This document shows, piece after piece, positions 53,020 to 61,923 of a stretch of 64,000 bases of DNA. The notes beneath the pieces were generated by a model. That model saw only the letters and a list, made by a program, of their open reading frames with translations. It searched no databases and was not told the DNA's origin. The position numbers and the translations under genes are program-made. Positions within the stretch are counted from its first letter, which is position 1, and the number at the start of each line of letters is the position of its first letter. The DNA is from Pseudorhodoferax sp047601025 (lineage in GTDB: Bacteria; Pseudomonadota; Gammaproteobacteria; Burkholderiales; Burkholderiaceae_C), in the NCBI RefSeq assembly GCF_047601025.1, contig NZ_JASGJZ010000001.1, forward strand, positions 2,232,001-2,296,000, in the 5' to 3' direction.

Positions 53020-53723
53020 CGGGCGCGCTGCTGGAACTGGAGCAGGTCGATGCCTTCTACGGCTCCGCGCACATCCTGCACGCGCTGAGCCTGTCGGTGC
53101 GCGCCGGCGAGCGCGTGGCGCTGGTCGGGCGCAACGGCGTGGGCAAGACCACGGTGGTCAACACCATCCTGGGCATCGCCAGCCTGCGCGCCGGCACGGT
53201 GCGCGTGGGCGGGCGCACGCTGGCGCGCCCGCGCACCTACCAGGCCGCCCAGCACGGCGTGGTGGTGGTGCCCCAGGGCCGGCGCATCGTGGCCAACCTG
53301 ACGGTGGAGGAGAACTTGCTGCTGGGCGCGGCCACCGGGCGCAAGGGGCCGTGGACGGTGCCAGCGGTCTACCAGCTGTTCCCGATCCTGCGCGAGCGCG
53401 CGCACACGCCGGGCACGGCGCTGTCCGGCGGGCAGCAGCAGATGCTGGCCGTGGGCCGCGCGCTGATGGCCAACCCGGCGCTGATCCTGCTGGACGAGCC
53501 CACCGAGGGCCTGGCGCCGGTCATCGTCGACCAGCTCGCCGACATCTTCAACCGCGTCGCCCAGCAGGGCACCGCGCTGCTGCTCATCGAGCAGAACATG
53601 AGCCTGGTCGTGCGCGTGGCTCAGCGCTACTACGCCATGGCCAAGGGCACCGTCATCGCCCACGGCCCCGTCCTCAACTCCCGCCAAAGCCTCCTCGACC
53701 TCGAGGCCCATGTGACGGTCTGA
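53016..53723 (+). CDS. HAAT ABC transporter ATPase LivF-like
   Basis: A 235-residue second ATPase. Walker A GRNGVGKTT near residue 38, VVVVPQGRRIVANLTVEENL near 84, signature LSGGQQQMLAVGRAL near 134, Walker B LILLDEPTEGLAP near 156 and EQNMSLVVRVAQRYYAMAKG near 190. The Walker A has Arg-Asn-Gly-Val in place of the usual Pro-Asn-Gly-Ala, which does not affect the lysine and threonine ligands. It is followed after 90 bases by the binding-protein gene. Confidence 0.94.
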   Translation: MTGALLELEQVDAFYGSAHILHALSLSVRAGERVALVGRNGVGKTTVVNTILGIASLRAGTVRVGGRTLARPRTYQAAQHGVVVVPQGRRIVANLTVEENLLLGAATGRKGPWTVPAVYQLFPILRERAHTPGTALSGGQQQMLAVGRALMANPALILLDEPTEGLAPVIVDQLADIFNRVAQQGTALLLIEQNMSLVVRVAQRYYAMAKGTVIAHGPVLNSRQSLLDLEAHVTV

Positions 53724-53813
53724 CGGCCGCATTGCCTCGCCGCCGCACATCTTCCCTTCAACCAACGGCCGTCGGACCGCCTCCGGCACATCCACACCAA
53801 GGAGACAGTACCC

Positions 53814-55004
53814 ATGTTCCAGATCAAACGCCCGCCGGCCGCCATGGCCGCAATCGCGCTGTGCGCGGCCGCTGCGATGAGCGCCCATGCCCAGGGCAAG
53901 GAGCCGGTCAAGGTCGGCCTGGTGTCGACCAAGACCGGCGTCTGGGCCGAGATGGGCGAGGAGGTGTTCCGCGCGGTGCGCTTCGCCATCGACGAGGCCA
54001 ACGCCCAGGGCGGCGTGGACGGCCGCAAGGTCGAGGTGGCCGAGGGCGACGACGAGGGCACGCCCGAGGCCGGCCGCCGCGTGGCCGAGAAGCTGGCGCG
54101 CGAGGGCCACAACCTGCTGATCGGCGCCATCCCCTCGTCGATCTCGCTGGCCATCGCGCAGAACCTGGACCGCTGGGACGCGGCCTATTTCATCGTGGCC
54201 AGCAAGAGCGACAAGCTCACCGGCGACACCTGCCGCCCGCGCAGCTTCCGCACCAACCACTCCGACGCGATGGACATCGCGATGATCAACGAGTGGACGC
54301 GCAACATCCCCGGCGAGAACTTCGCCGTGGTCGGCGCCGACTACGTGTGGGGCCGCGATTCCGGCGGCGCGTTCAAGAAGGCGATGGAGGCGCGCGGCAA
54401 GAAGGTGCCGCTGTCGCTGTTCGTGCCGCTGGGCACCAAGGACTACGCGCCCTACATCGCGCAGCTCCAGGCCGCCAACGTCGACGCGATCTGGGTGGCC
54501 ATTCCGGGCCGCGACGCGATCGCCTTCGTCAAGCAGGCCGCGGAGTTCGGCCTGCTGGCCAAGACGCCGCTGATCGGCCACGCGCTGCTGTCGAACTTCA
54601 TCCTCAACGCCACCGGCAAGGCGCTGGCCAACACGCCGGGCAACCTGGGCTATGCGCCGGACATCGACAGCGCGCGCAACAAGGCCTTCGTCGCGGCCTG
54701 GAAGGCCAGGTTCAACCGGGTGCCGACCGATACCGAAGGCCAGGCCTACAACGGTGCGCAGGTGCTGTTCGAGGGCGTGCGCCTGGCCGCCAGCGTCAAG
54801 CCGGCCGACGTGTCCAAGGCGCTGCGCGGCGCGCAGTTCGACACCGTCTACGGCAGCGTGACCATGCGCGCGGCCGACAACCAGCTGCTGCTGCCCAACT
54901 ACGTGGGCCGCGCCAAGCTGGTCGACGGCCAGGTCACGCCGGTGATCGAGCAGACCTTCCCGGCCTCGCTGACGCCGCCGCCGTCGCCGCTCTGCAAGAT
55001 GTGA
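53814..55004 (+). CDS. HAAT ABC transporter substrate-binding protein LivK-like
   Basis: A 396-residue periplasmic binding protein. A signal peptide (MAAIALCAAAAMSAHAQ) precedes VKVGLVSTKTGVWAEMGEEVFRAVRFAIDEANAQGGVDGRKVEV (key GLVS--TG--A--G-E---A---A--E-NA-GGV-G). Other marks are ISLAIAQNLDRWDAAYFIVASKSDKLTGD near 107 and AVVGADYVWGRDSGGAFKKAMEARG near 175. The VASKSDKLTG loop differs from leucine binders, so ligands are probably not branched-chain amino acids; many such proteins bind aromatic or carboxylic acids. It is followed at 55069 by flavoprotein genes of the same operon. Confidence 0.93.
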   Translation: MFQIKRPPAAMAAIALCAAAAMSAHAQGKEPVKVGLVSTKTGVWAEMGEEVFRAVRFAIDEANAQGGVDGRKVEVAEGDDEGTPEAGRRVAEKLAREGHNLLIGAIPSSISLAIAQNLDRWDAAYFIVASKSDKLTGDTCRPRSFRTNHSDAMDIAMINEWTRNIPGENFAVVGADYVWGRDSGGAFKKAMEARGKKVPLSLFVPLGTKDYAPYIAQLQAANVDAIWVAIPGRDAIAFVKQAAEFGLLAKTPLIGHALLSNFILNATGKALANTPGNLGYAPDIDSARNKAFVAAWKARFNRVPTDTEGQAYNGAQVLFEGVRLAASVKPADVSKALRGAQFDTVYGSVTMRAADNQLLLPNYVGRAKLVDGQVTPVIEQTFPASLTPPPSPLCKM

Positions 55005-55068
55005 TCGCCCGCCGGCATCCGCGCCGGTGCGCGGGTGCCGCCTGTCCCTGTCCTGGAACCCGCACACC

Positions 55069-56598
55069 ATGCTGCATCCCACTCCCATTGCCCAGCGCCG
55101 TGAACAGGCCGACGTGGTCGTCGTCGGTGGCGGCGGCTCCGGCATGGCCGCGGCCATTGCCGCCGCCGAGCAGGGCGCCCGCGTCGTCCTGCTCGAGAAG
55201 AACCCGCACCTGGGCGGCACCACGCGCCTGTCGGTCGGTTCCATCACCGCCGCCGGCACCCGTTTCCAGAAGGCCAAGGGCATCGACGACACGCCCGACC
55301 AGCACTTCGCGGACATGTCGCTGTTCCTGAACGAGGAACTGGCGGCCAAGGAGAACCTGGAGCTGCGCCGCGTGCTGGTTGACCACGTGCCCGAGGCGCT
55401 GGAATGGCTGGTCCGCATCGGCCTGAGCTTCTACGGCCCCATGCCCGAGCCGCCGCACCGCAAGCGGCGCATGCACAACGTGCTGCCGAACTCGCGCGCC
55501 TATGCCTACTACCTGGAAAAGGAGTGCCGGCGCCAGGGCGTGGACATCCGCATGAACGCGCGTGCGCTGCGCCTGGTGGTGGAGGACGGCCGCGTCGCCG
55601 GCATCGTGGCCGACGCGGGCGAGGGCCCGACCGAGTTCCGCGCGCGCGGCGGCGTGATCCTGGCCAGCGGCGACTTCAGTGCCGGCGCCGCGCTGAAGCA
55701 GGCGCACGTGCCGCACGCCGCGCACGTCGATGCGATCAACCCGGCCAGTACCGGCGACGGCCATGTGATCGCGCAGCAGGTCGGCGGCTGGATCCGCAAC
55801 GCCGAGGTGATGTGGGGGCCGAGCATGCGCTTCAAGGCGCCGCCGGTGGACACGCTGCTGCGCCGCCTGCCGCCGTACCGCTGGATCACGCGGCCGATGC
55901 AGTTCGCGCTGACCCATCTGCCGCTGTGGATGTTCCGGCCCTTCGTCACGCGCTTCATGACGGCCTCGCTGGCGCCGGAGCCCTCGCTGCTGCGCGCCGG
56001 CGCGATCCTGGTCAACCGGCGTGGCGAGCGCTTCGCCGACGAGCTGGCGCGGCCCGAGCTGCAGGTGCCGCACCAGCCCGGGAAGGAGGCCTTCCTGGTG
56101 TTCGACGGCGTGGTCGGCCGGCGCTTCCGGCAGTGGCCCGACTTCGTGTCGACCGCGCCCGGCGTGGCCTACGCCTACCTGGACGACTACCGCCGCACGC
56201 GGCCCGACCTGTACCACGAGGCGCCCACGCTCGCCGGCCTGGCGCAGCGCATGGGCGTGCCCGCGTCCGCGCTGCAGCAGAGCGTGCAGGCGCACAACGC
56301 GGCGCTGGCGCCGGGCGACGCGCGCCTGCCGATCCACCAGGGGCCGGTCTACGCGCTGGGGCCGGTCATGAGCTGGATCGTGTTCACCGAGGGCGGCCTG
56401 GCCGTCAATGCGCGCCACGAGGTCGTCACGCCCGAGGGCCGGTCCGTGCCGGGGCTGTTCGCGGCCGGCTCGGCCGGGCAGGGCGGCGTGATCCTGGCCG
56501 GCCACGGCCACCACATCGGCTGGGCCGTGACTTCGGGCCGGCGTGCCGGCCGCTTCGCCGCCGAGCAGGCCCGGGCGCGGGCCGGCACGGCGGCCTGA
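55069..56598 (+). CDS. FAD_binding_2 flavoprotein 1 (fumarate-reductase-like)
   Basis: A 509-residue FAD enzyme of the fumarate reductase/KstD superfamily. Rossmann motif VVVVGGGGSGMAAAIAAAEQGARVVLLEKNPHLGGTTRLSVG at ~17-58 (key GGGGSGMAAA, LLEK, GGT). The C-terminal FAD site is GRSVPGLFAAGSAGQGGVILAGHGHHIGWAVTSGRRAG near 463. The central cap domain carries IHQGPVYALGPV instead of the Arg-rich fumarate site, so the substrate is something else. ATG 55069 is used; the frame opens 42 bases earlier. It is the first of three unlike flavoproteins behind the transporter; reaction is probably dehydrogenation or double-bond reduction of the imported compound. Confidence 0.88.
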   Translation: MLHPTPIAQRREQADVVVVGGGGSGMAAAIAAAEQGARVVLLEKNPHLGGTTRLSVGSITAAGTRFQKAKGIDDTPDQHFADMSLFLNEELAAKENLELRRVLVDHVPEALEWLVRIGLSFYGPMPEPPHRKRRMHNVLPNSRAYAYYLEKECRRQGVDIRMNARALRLVVEDGRVAGIVADAGEGPTEFRARGGVILASGDFSAGAALKQAHVPHAAHVDAINPASTGDGHVIAQQVGGWIRNAEVMWGPSMRFKAPPVDTLLRRLPPYRWITRPMQFALTHLPLWMFRPFVTRFMTASLAPEPSLLRAGAILVNRRGERFADELARPELQVPHQPGKEAFLVFDGVVGRRFRQWPDFVSTAPGVAYAYLDDYRRTRPDLYHEAPTLAGLAQRMGVPASALQQSVQAHNAALAPGDARLPIHQGPVYALGPVMSWIVFTEGGLAVNARHEVVTPEGRSVPGLFAAGSAGQGGVILAGHGHHIGWAVTSGRRAGRFAAEQARARAGTAA

Positions 56599-56628
56599 TT
56601 TTCTTTCCCGCGTTTCCGCACCATCACC

Positions 56629-56871
56629 ATGACCACCGAATACCAGACTCCTACCTATCCCGTCGTGCAGTTCCTCGTGGCGCGCGGCAAGGGCTTGTCC
56701 ATCGCGCTGAGCGGGCTGCTGCTGCTGGTGCTGGGCGGCTTCGGCCTGGCCAGTGGCGCGCTGTGGCTGCTGCCTGCCGCCCTCGTCGCGGCCGGCGTGC
56801 TGCTGGGCCTGCTGCTGAGCTATGTCGAGGTGCTGCGCATCATCGCCGACACCCTGATCCCCAAGTACTGA
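56629..56871 (+). CDS. Small two-helix membrane protein
   Basis: An 80-residue protein I do not recognise. After a 20-residue polar N terminus (TTEYQTPTYPVVQFL) come two hydrophobic helices, about residues 24-44 (LSIALSGLLLLVLGGFGLAS) and 46-66 (LWLLPAALVAAGVLLGLLLS), ending in YVEVLRIIADTLIPKY. It lies 30 bases after flavoprotein 1 and ten bases before flavoprotein 2, in the same operon. One reading is a membrane anchor or quinone-linked partner for a flavoprotein, analogous to the small subunits of succinate dehydrogenase, but no heme ligands are evident. An independent small accessory protein is equally possible. Confidence 0.7.
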   Translation: MTTEYQTPTYPVVQFLVARGKGLSIALSGLLLLVLGGFGLASGALWLLPAALVAAGVLLGLLLSYVEVLRIIADTLIPKY

Positions 56872-56881
56872 GGAGCGGACC

Positions 56882-58303
56882 ATGACCCCCGTGCAAGACA
56901 CCGACGTGCTCGTGGTCGGTGCCGGCCTGGCCGGCCTGGCCGCGGCCAACAAGGCGGCCGAGGCCGGCCTGCGCGTGACCGTGCTGGAGCAGAGCCCGGA
57001 CGAGGCCTACCTGTGCAACAGCCGCTACACCGGCGGCCTGTTCCACATCGCCATGGACGACATGGCCGGCGAGCCGGACTGGGTGCGCGGCAACCTCGTG
57101 CACGCCACGCGCGGCACCGCCGACCCGGCGCTGGCCGACGCGCTGGCACAGAACGCCCGCCGCACGCTGCGCTGGCTGGCCACGCTGGGCGTGCGCTTCA
57201 TCCAGGCCGGGCCGGACGGCCTGCGCCGCAATGCGCTGGCGCCGCCGGGCGTGCGCCAGACCGGGCTGAACTGGCGCGGCCGCGCCGGGGACGTGATGCT
57301 GCGCACGCTGGGCGAACGGCTGGCGGCGCGCGGCGGCCAGCTGCGCCGCGGCGTGGCCGCGCAGCACCTGCGCATGCAGGAGGGGCGCTGCCAGGGCGTG
57401 GACGCGGCCGGCCCCGGCGGCGCGGCGCTCGCCTTCGCGGCGCGCGCCGTGGTGATCGCCGACGGCGGCTTCCAGGCCGACCCCGAGCTGCTGGCGCGCT
57501 TCATCTGCCGCCGGCCCGAGCGGCTGCTGCAGCGCAACGCCGGCAGCGGCCGCGGTGCCGGCCTGCGCATGGCCGAGGCGGCCGGCGCGCAGCTGGTCGG
57601 GATGGACCGCTTCTACGGCCACCTGCAGCACCGCCGCGCCATGACCGACCAGGCGCTGTGGCCCTACCCGGTGCTGGATTCGCTGGCCACGGCCGGCCTG
57701 GTGGTGGATGCCGGCGCGCGCCGCTTCTGCGACGAGGGCCTGGGCGGCGTCTACGTGACCAATGCGGTCGCGCGGCTCGACGATCCGCTGTCGGCCGTGG
57801 CCGTGTTCGACGACGCCACCTGGAACGGCCCCGGCCGCGACTGGCTGCTGCCGGCCAATCCCTACCTGCTGAGCGCCGGCGGCAGCCTGGTCAGCGCCGG
57901 CACCCTGCCGGAGCTGGCGCAGCAGCTCGGCCTGGATGCGGCGGCGCTGCAGGACACCGTGGCCCGCTACAACCGGCTCGCCGACGGCGCCGCCGCCGAC
58001 GGCCAGCCGCCGCGCACCACGCAGCCCTACAAGGCCTGGCCGGTGCGGCACGGGCCGTTCCACGCGGTCGAGCTGTGCGCCGGCATCACCTACACCATGG
58101 GCGGCATCGCCACCGATGCGCAGGGCCGGGTGCTGGATGCGCAGCGCCGCCCGCTGCCGGGCCTGTACGCGGCGGGCGCCTGCACCGGCGGGCTGGAGGG
58201 GCAGGGCGCCGCGGCCGGCTACTCGGGCGGGCTGTCCAAGTCCGGCGTGTTCGGCATGCTGGCCGGCGAGGCCATCGTGGCCGCGCTGCGCGGCGCGGCC
58301 TGA
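56882..58303 (+). CDS. FAD_binding_2 flavoprotein 2
   Basis: A 473-residue FAD enzyme, distinct from flavoproteins 1 and 3. DVLVVGAGLAGLAAANKAAEAGLRVTVLEQSP at 8-39 is the Rossmann FAD site, followed by NSRYTGGLFHIAMDD near 49, where fumarate-reductase-like enzymes have GG-T. The C-terminal site is PLPGLYAAGACTGGLEGQGAAAGYSGGLSKSGVFGMLAGEA near 423 (key GLYAAG--TGGLEG, GYSGGL). HTYTMGG-like ELCAGITYTMGGIATDAQG near 398 is the tricarballylate/fumarate-reductase-type loop. Substrate is unknown. GAGGAG precedes its start. Confidence 0.88.
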   Translation: MTPVQDTDVLVVGAGLAGLAAANKAAEAGLRVTVLEQSPDEAYLCNSRYTGGLFHIAMDDMAGEPDWVRGNLVHATRGTADPALADALAQNARRTLRWLATLGVRFIQAGPDGLRRNALAPPGVRQTGLNWRGRAGDVMLRTLGERLAARGGQLRRGVAAQHLRMQEGRCQGVDAAGPGGAALAFAARAVVIADGGFQADPELLARFICRRPERLLQRNAGSGRGAGLRMAEAAGAQLVGMDRFYGHLQHRRAMTDQALWPYPVLDSLATAGLVVDAGARRFCDEGLGGVYVTNAVARLDDPLSAVAVFDDATWNGPGRDWLLPANPYLLSAGGSLVSAGTLPELAQQLGLDAAALQDTVARYNRLADGAAADGQPPRTTQPYKAWPVRHGPFHAVELCAGITYTMGGIATDAQGRVLDAQRRPLPGLYAAGACTGGLEGQGAAAGYSGGLSKSGVFGMLAGEAIVAALRGAA

Positions 58304-58313
58304 GGCGCAGGCG

Positions 58314-60053
58314 ATGGCAGCGACTGCAAACACCTGGGACCGCGAGGCCGACCTGGTCGTGCTGGGCGCCGGCGCTGGCGGCATGTCCTGCGCGCTGGTC
58401 GCCGCGCTGGAGGGGCTCGACGTGCTGGTGCTCGAGAAGTCCGGCCAGGTCGGCGGCACGGCCGCCACCTCGGCCGGCACGGTCTGGATCCCCGGCAACA
58501 CGCAGAGCCGTGCGGCCGGCTACGACGACACCGCCGCGGCCGCCGCGCGCTACCTGGACGGCCTGATCGGCGCGCCCGACGGCGACGGCCTGCGCAGCGC
58601 CTACCTGGCCACCGGGCCGGTGGCGGTGGACTACCTGCGCGCGCGCAGCGCGGTGCAGTTCGTGCCCTGCGGCCGGCATCCCGACTACCGCGACATGCCC
58701 GGTGCCGCCGTGACCGGCCGGGCGCTGGCGCCGCAGGCGTTCGACGGCCGCCTGCTCGGCCGCGACTTCGCACGGGTGCGCCCGCCGATCCCCGAGTTCA
58801 TGGTGCTGGGCGGCATGATGGCCGGCAAGGACGACATCCCGCGCCTGGTCGGGCGCTTCCGCTCGGTCGGCAACTTCGTGTACGCGGGCCGTTTGTTCCT
58901 GCGCTACCTGGGCGACCGGCTGCGCCATGCACGCGGCACGCGCCTGGTCATGGGCAATGCGCTGGTCGCGCGGCTGTTCCACAGCCTGCGGCACAACGGC
59001 GTGCCCATCCTGTTCGAGGCCGCAGTGCAGGACCTGGTGCACGCGGGCGGCCGCGTGGCCGGCGTGCGGGTCGAGCAGGGCGGGCGCCTGCTGCGCATCG
59101 GCGCGCGCAAGGGGGTGGTCATCGCCACCGGCGGCTATGGCCACCACACAGCGCTGCGCCAGCGCTGCATGCCGCTGCCCACGCCGCCGTTCACCATGGC
59201 CTGCGCCAGCAACACCGGCGGCGGCATCGAGCTGGGCCTGCGGCACGGCGGCACGATCGCGCCGCAGACACAGGGCCCCGGCGCGTTCTGGACCCCGGTG
59301 TCGCGCACCCGCCGCGCCGACGGCAGCGAGGGCTTGTTCCCGCACCTGTCGCTGGACCGGGCCAAGCCCGGCCTGATCGCGGTCAACGTCGCCGGGCGGC
59401 GCTTCGTCAACGAGGCCGACTCGTACCACGACTTCGTGCAGGCCATGTACGCCTCGCACCACGCCGGCGTGCCGGCGATGCCGGCCTGGCTCGTCTGCGA
59501 GGCCGACTTCGTGCGCCGCTACGGCCTGGGCAACGTGCATCCCGGCACCACGCGGCTGGCGCCGCTGGAGCGCGCCGGCTACCTCCGGACGGCGCCGACG
59601 ATCGAGGCGCTGGCCGCCAAGCTCGGCATCGACGGCACTGCGCTGGCCGCGACCGTGGAGCGCTACAACACGCTGGCGCGCAGCGGCCACGACGCCGACT
59701 TCGGCAAGGGCAGCAGCGCGCTGAACCGCTTCAACGGCGATCCGGCGCAGCGGCCCAATCCCTGCCTGCGGCCGATCGAGCGCGGCCCCTTCGTGGCCGT
59801 GGCCGTGTGGCCGGCCGAGATCGGCACCAGCACCGGCCTGCGGACCGATGCCGATGGCCGCGTGCTCGACGCCGAGGGCCGGGCCATCGCCGGCCTGTAC
59901 GCCTGTGGCAACGACATGGCGTCCATCATGCTCGGTACCTATCCCGGCCCGGGCACCACGCTCGGCCCGGCGCTGACCTTCGGCTACCGCGTGGCCATGC
60001 ATGCCGCGGGCCGCGACCCGCTGTACCCGTCCCGCCAGGAGGCACGCCCATGA
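58314..60053 (+). CDS. FAD_binding_2 flavoprotein 3 (3-ketosteroid-dehydrogenase-like)
   Basis: A 579-residue FAD enzyme most like the 3-oxosteroid 1-dehydrogenase group. FAD motif VLGAGAGGMSCALVAALEGLDVLVLEKSGQVGGTAATSAGTVWIPGN at ~16-62 (key GAGAGGM, LEKS, GGTAATS-G--W-P). The C-terminal signature MLGTYPGPGTTLGPALTFGYRVAMHAAG near 545 (GPG-TLGPA-TFGY) is that of KstD-like desaturases. Enzymes of this group introduce a C=C next to a ketone or acid group. That does not prove a steroid substrate: the rest of a steroid pathway is absent. Its stop overlaps the start of the SDR gene. Confidence 0.88.
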   Translation: MAATANTWDREADLVVLGAGAGGMSCALVAALEGLDVLVLEKSGQVGGTAATSAGTVWIPGNTQSRAAGYDDTAAAAARYLDGLIGAPDGDGLRSAYLATGPVAVDYLRARSAVQFVPCGRHPDYRDMPGAAVTGRALAPQAFDGRLLGRDFARVRPPIPEFMVLGGMMAGKDDIPRLVGRFRSVGNFVYAGRLFLRYLGDRLRHARGTRLVMGNALVARLFHSLRHNGVPILFEAAVQDLVHAGGRVAGVRVEQGGRLLRIGARKGVVIATGGYGHHTALRQRCMPLPTPPFTMACASNTGGGIELGLRHGGTIAPQTQGPGAFWTPVSRTRRADGSEGLFPHLSLDRAKPGLIAVNVAGRRFVNEADSYHDFVQAMYASHHAGVPAMPAWLVCEADFVRRYGLGNVHPGTTRLAPLERAGYLRTAPTIEALAAKLGIDGTALAATVERYNTLARSGHDADFGKGSSALNRFNGDPAQRPNPCLRPIERGPFVAVAVWPAEIGTSTGLRTDADGRVLDAEGRAIAGLYACGNDMASIMLGTYPGPGTTLGPALTFGYRVAMHAAGRDPLYPSRQEARP

Positions 60054-60826
60054 ACGACTACCTGCAATCGACCTTCGGCCTGGCCGGCCGCACGGCCCTG
60101 GTGACCGGCGCGGCGCGCGGCATCGGCCTGGCCATCGCACGCGCGCTGGGCCTGGCCGGCGCGCGCGTGGCCGTCAACGACCTGCGGGCCGAGGCCTGCG
60201 CCGCGGCCGTCGCGCAGTTGCAGGCCGAGGGCATCGCGGCCCGCGCGGCCTGCTTCAGCGTCGCCGATGCCGGGGCGGTCGCCGCGGCGCAGCAGGCGCT
60301 GCAGGCCGCGGGCTGGGACGTGGACACGCTGGTCCACAACGCCGGCAACCAGAACCGCAAGCCGCTGGAGGACATGCTGCCGGCCGAATGGCAGCAGCTG
60401 ATGGAGGTGCATGTGAACGGCGCGTTCCACTGCGCGCGCACCTTCCTGCCGGCCATGCGGGCGCGCGGCTTCGGCCGCCTGGTGCTGATGTCCTCGGTCG
60501 CGGGCCAGGCCACGATGCCGCTGATCGCGGCCTATGCCACGGCCAAGGGCGCGGTCGCCGCGTTCACCCGCGCGGTGGCGGTGGAGTGCGGCGGCCACGG
60601 CATCACGGCCAATGCGATCGCGCCGGGCTTCGTGCGCACCGCCTTCACGGCCGGGCTGCAGCAGCGCGAGGGCTTCGAGGACTTCCTGCGCACGGCGGTG
60701 CCCGCCGGACGCTGGGCCAGCCCGGAGGACATCGCGCCGGTCGTGTTGTTCCTGGTGTCTCCGGCGGCCGGCTTCGTGAACGGGCAGACGCTGGCGATCG
60801 ACGGGGGGATGCTGGCGCGGATGTAG
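60050..60826 (+). CDS. Short-chain dehydrogenase/reductase (SDR) 1
   Basis: A 258-residue classical SDR. TGAARGIG at residues 20-27 is the cofactor loop, HNAGNQNRKPLED near 97 the NAG motif, and the catalytic set is Ser in LMSSVAGQATMPLIAAY with YATAK near 160. NDLRAEA after strand 2 (Asp) suggests NAD preference. The end INGG-like TLAIDGGMLARM is typical. Start at 60050 overlaps flavoprotein 3 and has GGAGG. Last gene of the liv-flavoprotein operon; would oxidise a hydroxyl on the imported substrate or an intermediate. Confidence 0.93.
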   Translation: MNDYLQSTFGLAGRTALVTGAARGIGLAIARALGLAGARVAVNDLRAEACAAAVAQLQAEGIAARAACFSVADAGAVAAAQQALQAAGWDVDTLVHNAGNQNRKPLEDMLPAEWQQLMEVHVNGAFHCARTFLPAMRARGFGRLVLMSSVAGQATMPLIAAYATAKGAVAAFTRAVAVECGGHGITANAIAPGFVRTAFTAGLQQREGFEDFLRTAVPAGRWASPEDIAPVVLFLVSPAAGFVNGQTLAIDGGMLARM

Positions 60827-60833
60827 GGCGCCG

Positions 60834-61895
60834 TCAGTCCTGCGCCAGCCGCACCGTGCCGCCGCTGCGCGCGGCCTCGTGCACGGCCAGCGTGGCCTGC
60901 AGCGTGCGCAGGCCGTCCAGGCCGGAGCACACCGGTTCCTCGCGGCCCTCGGCCACCGCGCGCAGGTGCCGCAGCTGCTCCACGTAGGGGTCGCCGCGGT
61001 GCACGGGCGTGCGTTCCAGCGTCAGCGGCTCGTGCCAGCCGCGCTTGCCGCGGTAGCGCGCGATTTGCAGCTGCGGCAGCGTGAGCGAGGCCTCGGTGCC
61101 GCTGAGGAAGATCGCGTCCACGTCCTGCTTGGCGTAGTGGGCGGCCTCGCCGGCGGCGAGATCCCAGTTCCATGGCGCGACGGTGGCGTCGCTGACGGCC
61201 AGCGTGGCCAGCGCGCCGCTGGCGAAGCGCAGCAGCGCGCCGGCGGTGTCCTCGACCGCGAAGCCGCGCACCGCGCTGGAGACCTGGGCCTGCACCGACA
61301 CCACCTCGCCGAGCAGGAAGCGCAGCAGGTCGATGTCGTGGATCATGTTGATCAGCACCGGACCGCCGCCGGCCTGGCGGCGCCAGGCCATGTCGAAATA
61401 GCTGTCGGGCTTGAGCCAGGTGGCCATCACGGTGGCCGACACCGGCCGGCCGAGCAGGCCGCCGCGCACCAGCGCGCGTGCCTGGCGCAGGATCGGGTTG
61501 TGCCGGCGCTGGTGGCCGACCATCAACGGCACGCCGGCCGCCGCCGCGGCATCGCACAGGCGCTGGCCGTCGGCCACGGTGTCGGCGATCGGCTTCTCGA
61601 CCAGCAGCGGCAGGCCGCGCGCCACGCAGTCCAGCCCGATCGGCGTGTGCGTGGCGTTCGGCGTGGCGACGATCACGGCGCGCGTGTCGCGGCTGTCGGC
61701 CAGCAGGGCGCGCGGGTCGGCGAACCAGGGCACGTCCAGCGCGGCGGCCAGGTCGCGCGCGGCGTCGGACGGGTCGGCGACCGCGGACAGGCGCACGTCG
61801 GGATGGGCCACGATGCGCTCGATGTGCATGCGGCCGATGGCGCCGGCGCCGAGCACGGCGACCGGCAGGCGGGAGGCGGGGGCGGAGGAGGTCAT
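60834..61895 (-). CDS. Gfo/Idh/MocA family dehydrogenase
   Basis: A 353-residue NAD(P)-dependent dehydrogenase. Rossmann site LPVAVLGAGAIGRMHIERIVAHPDVRLSAVADP at 10-42, the EKP motif in LPLLVEKPIADTVADG near 94-109, and the catalytic His region GGPVLINMIHDIDLLRFLLGEV near 175-196 (key GG-L-N--HDID). Members act on inositols, sugars or cyclic polyols. It is convergent with the SDR at eight bases and lies 28 bases after the second SDR on the same strand, so it is probably part of the same cyclic-alcohol-handling set. Confidence 0.93.
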   Translation of the reverse strand: MTSSAPASRLPVAVLGAGAIGRMHIERIVAHPDVRLSAVADPSDAARDLAAALDVPWFADPRALLADSRDTRAVIVATPNATHTPIGLDCVARGLPLLVEKPIADTVADGQRLCDAAAAAGVPLMVGHQRRHNPILRQARALVRGGLLGRPVSATVMATWLKPDSYFDMAWRRQAGGGPVLINMIHDIDLLRFLLGEVVSVQAQVSSAVRGFAVEDTAGALLRFASGALATLAVSDATVAPWNWDLAAGEAAHYAKQDVDAIFLSGTEASLTLPQLQIARYRGKRGWHEPLTLERTPVHRGDPYVEQLRHLRAVAEGREEPVCSGLDGLRTLQATLAVHEAARSGGTVRLAQD

Positions 61896-61923
61896 GGTGC
61901 GGTGGTGGTGTGGCGGGCGCGGT

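Noticed and set aside
58314..60053. Steroid degradation locus based on the KstD-like flavoprotein
   Set aside because: No other steroid catabolism gene is present; the KstD-like signature is shared by desaturases for other substrates.
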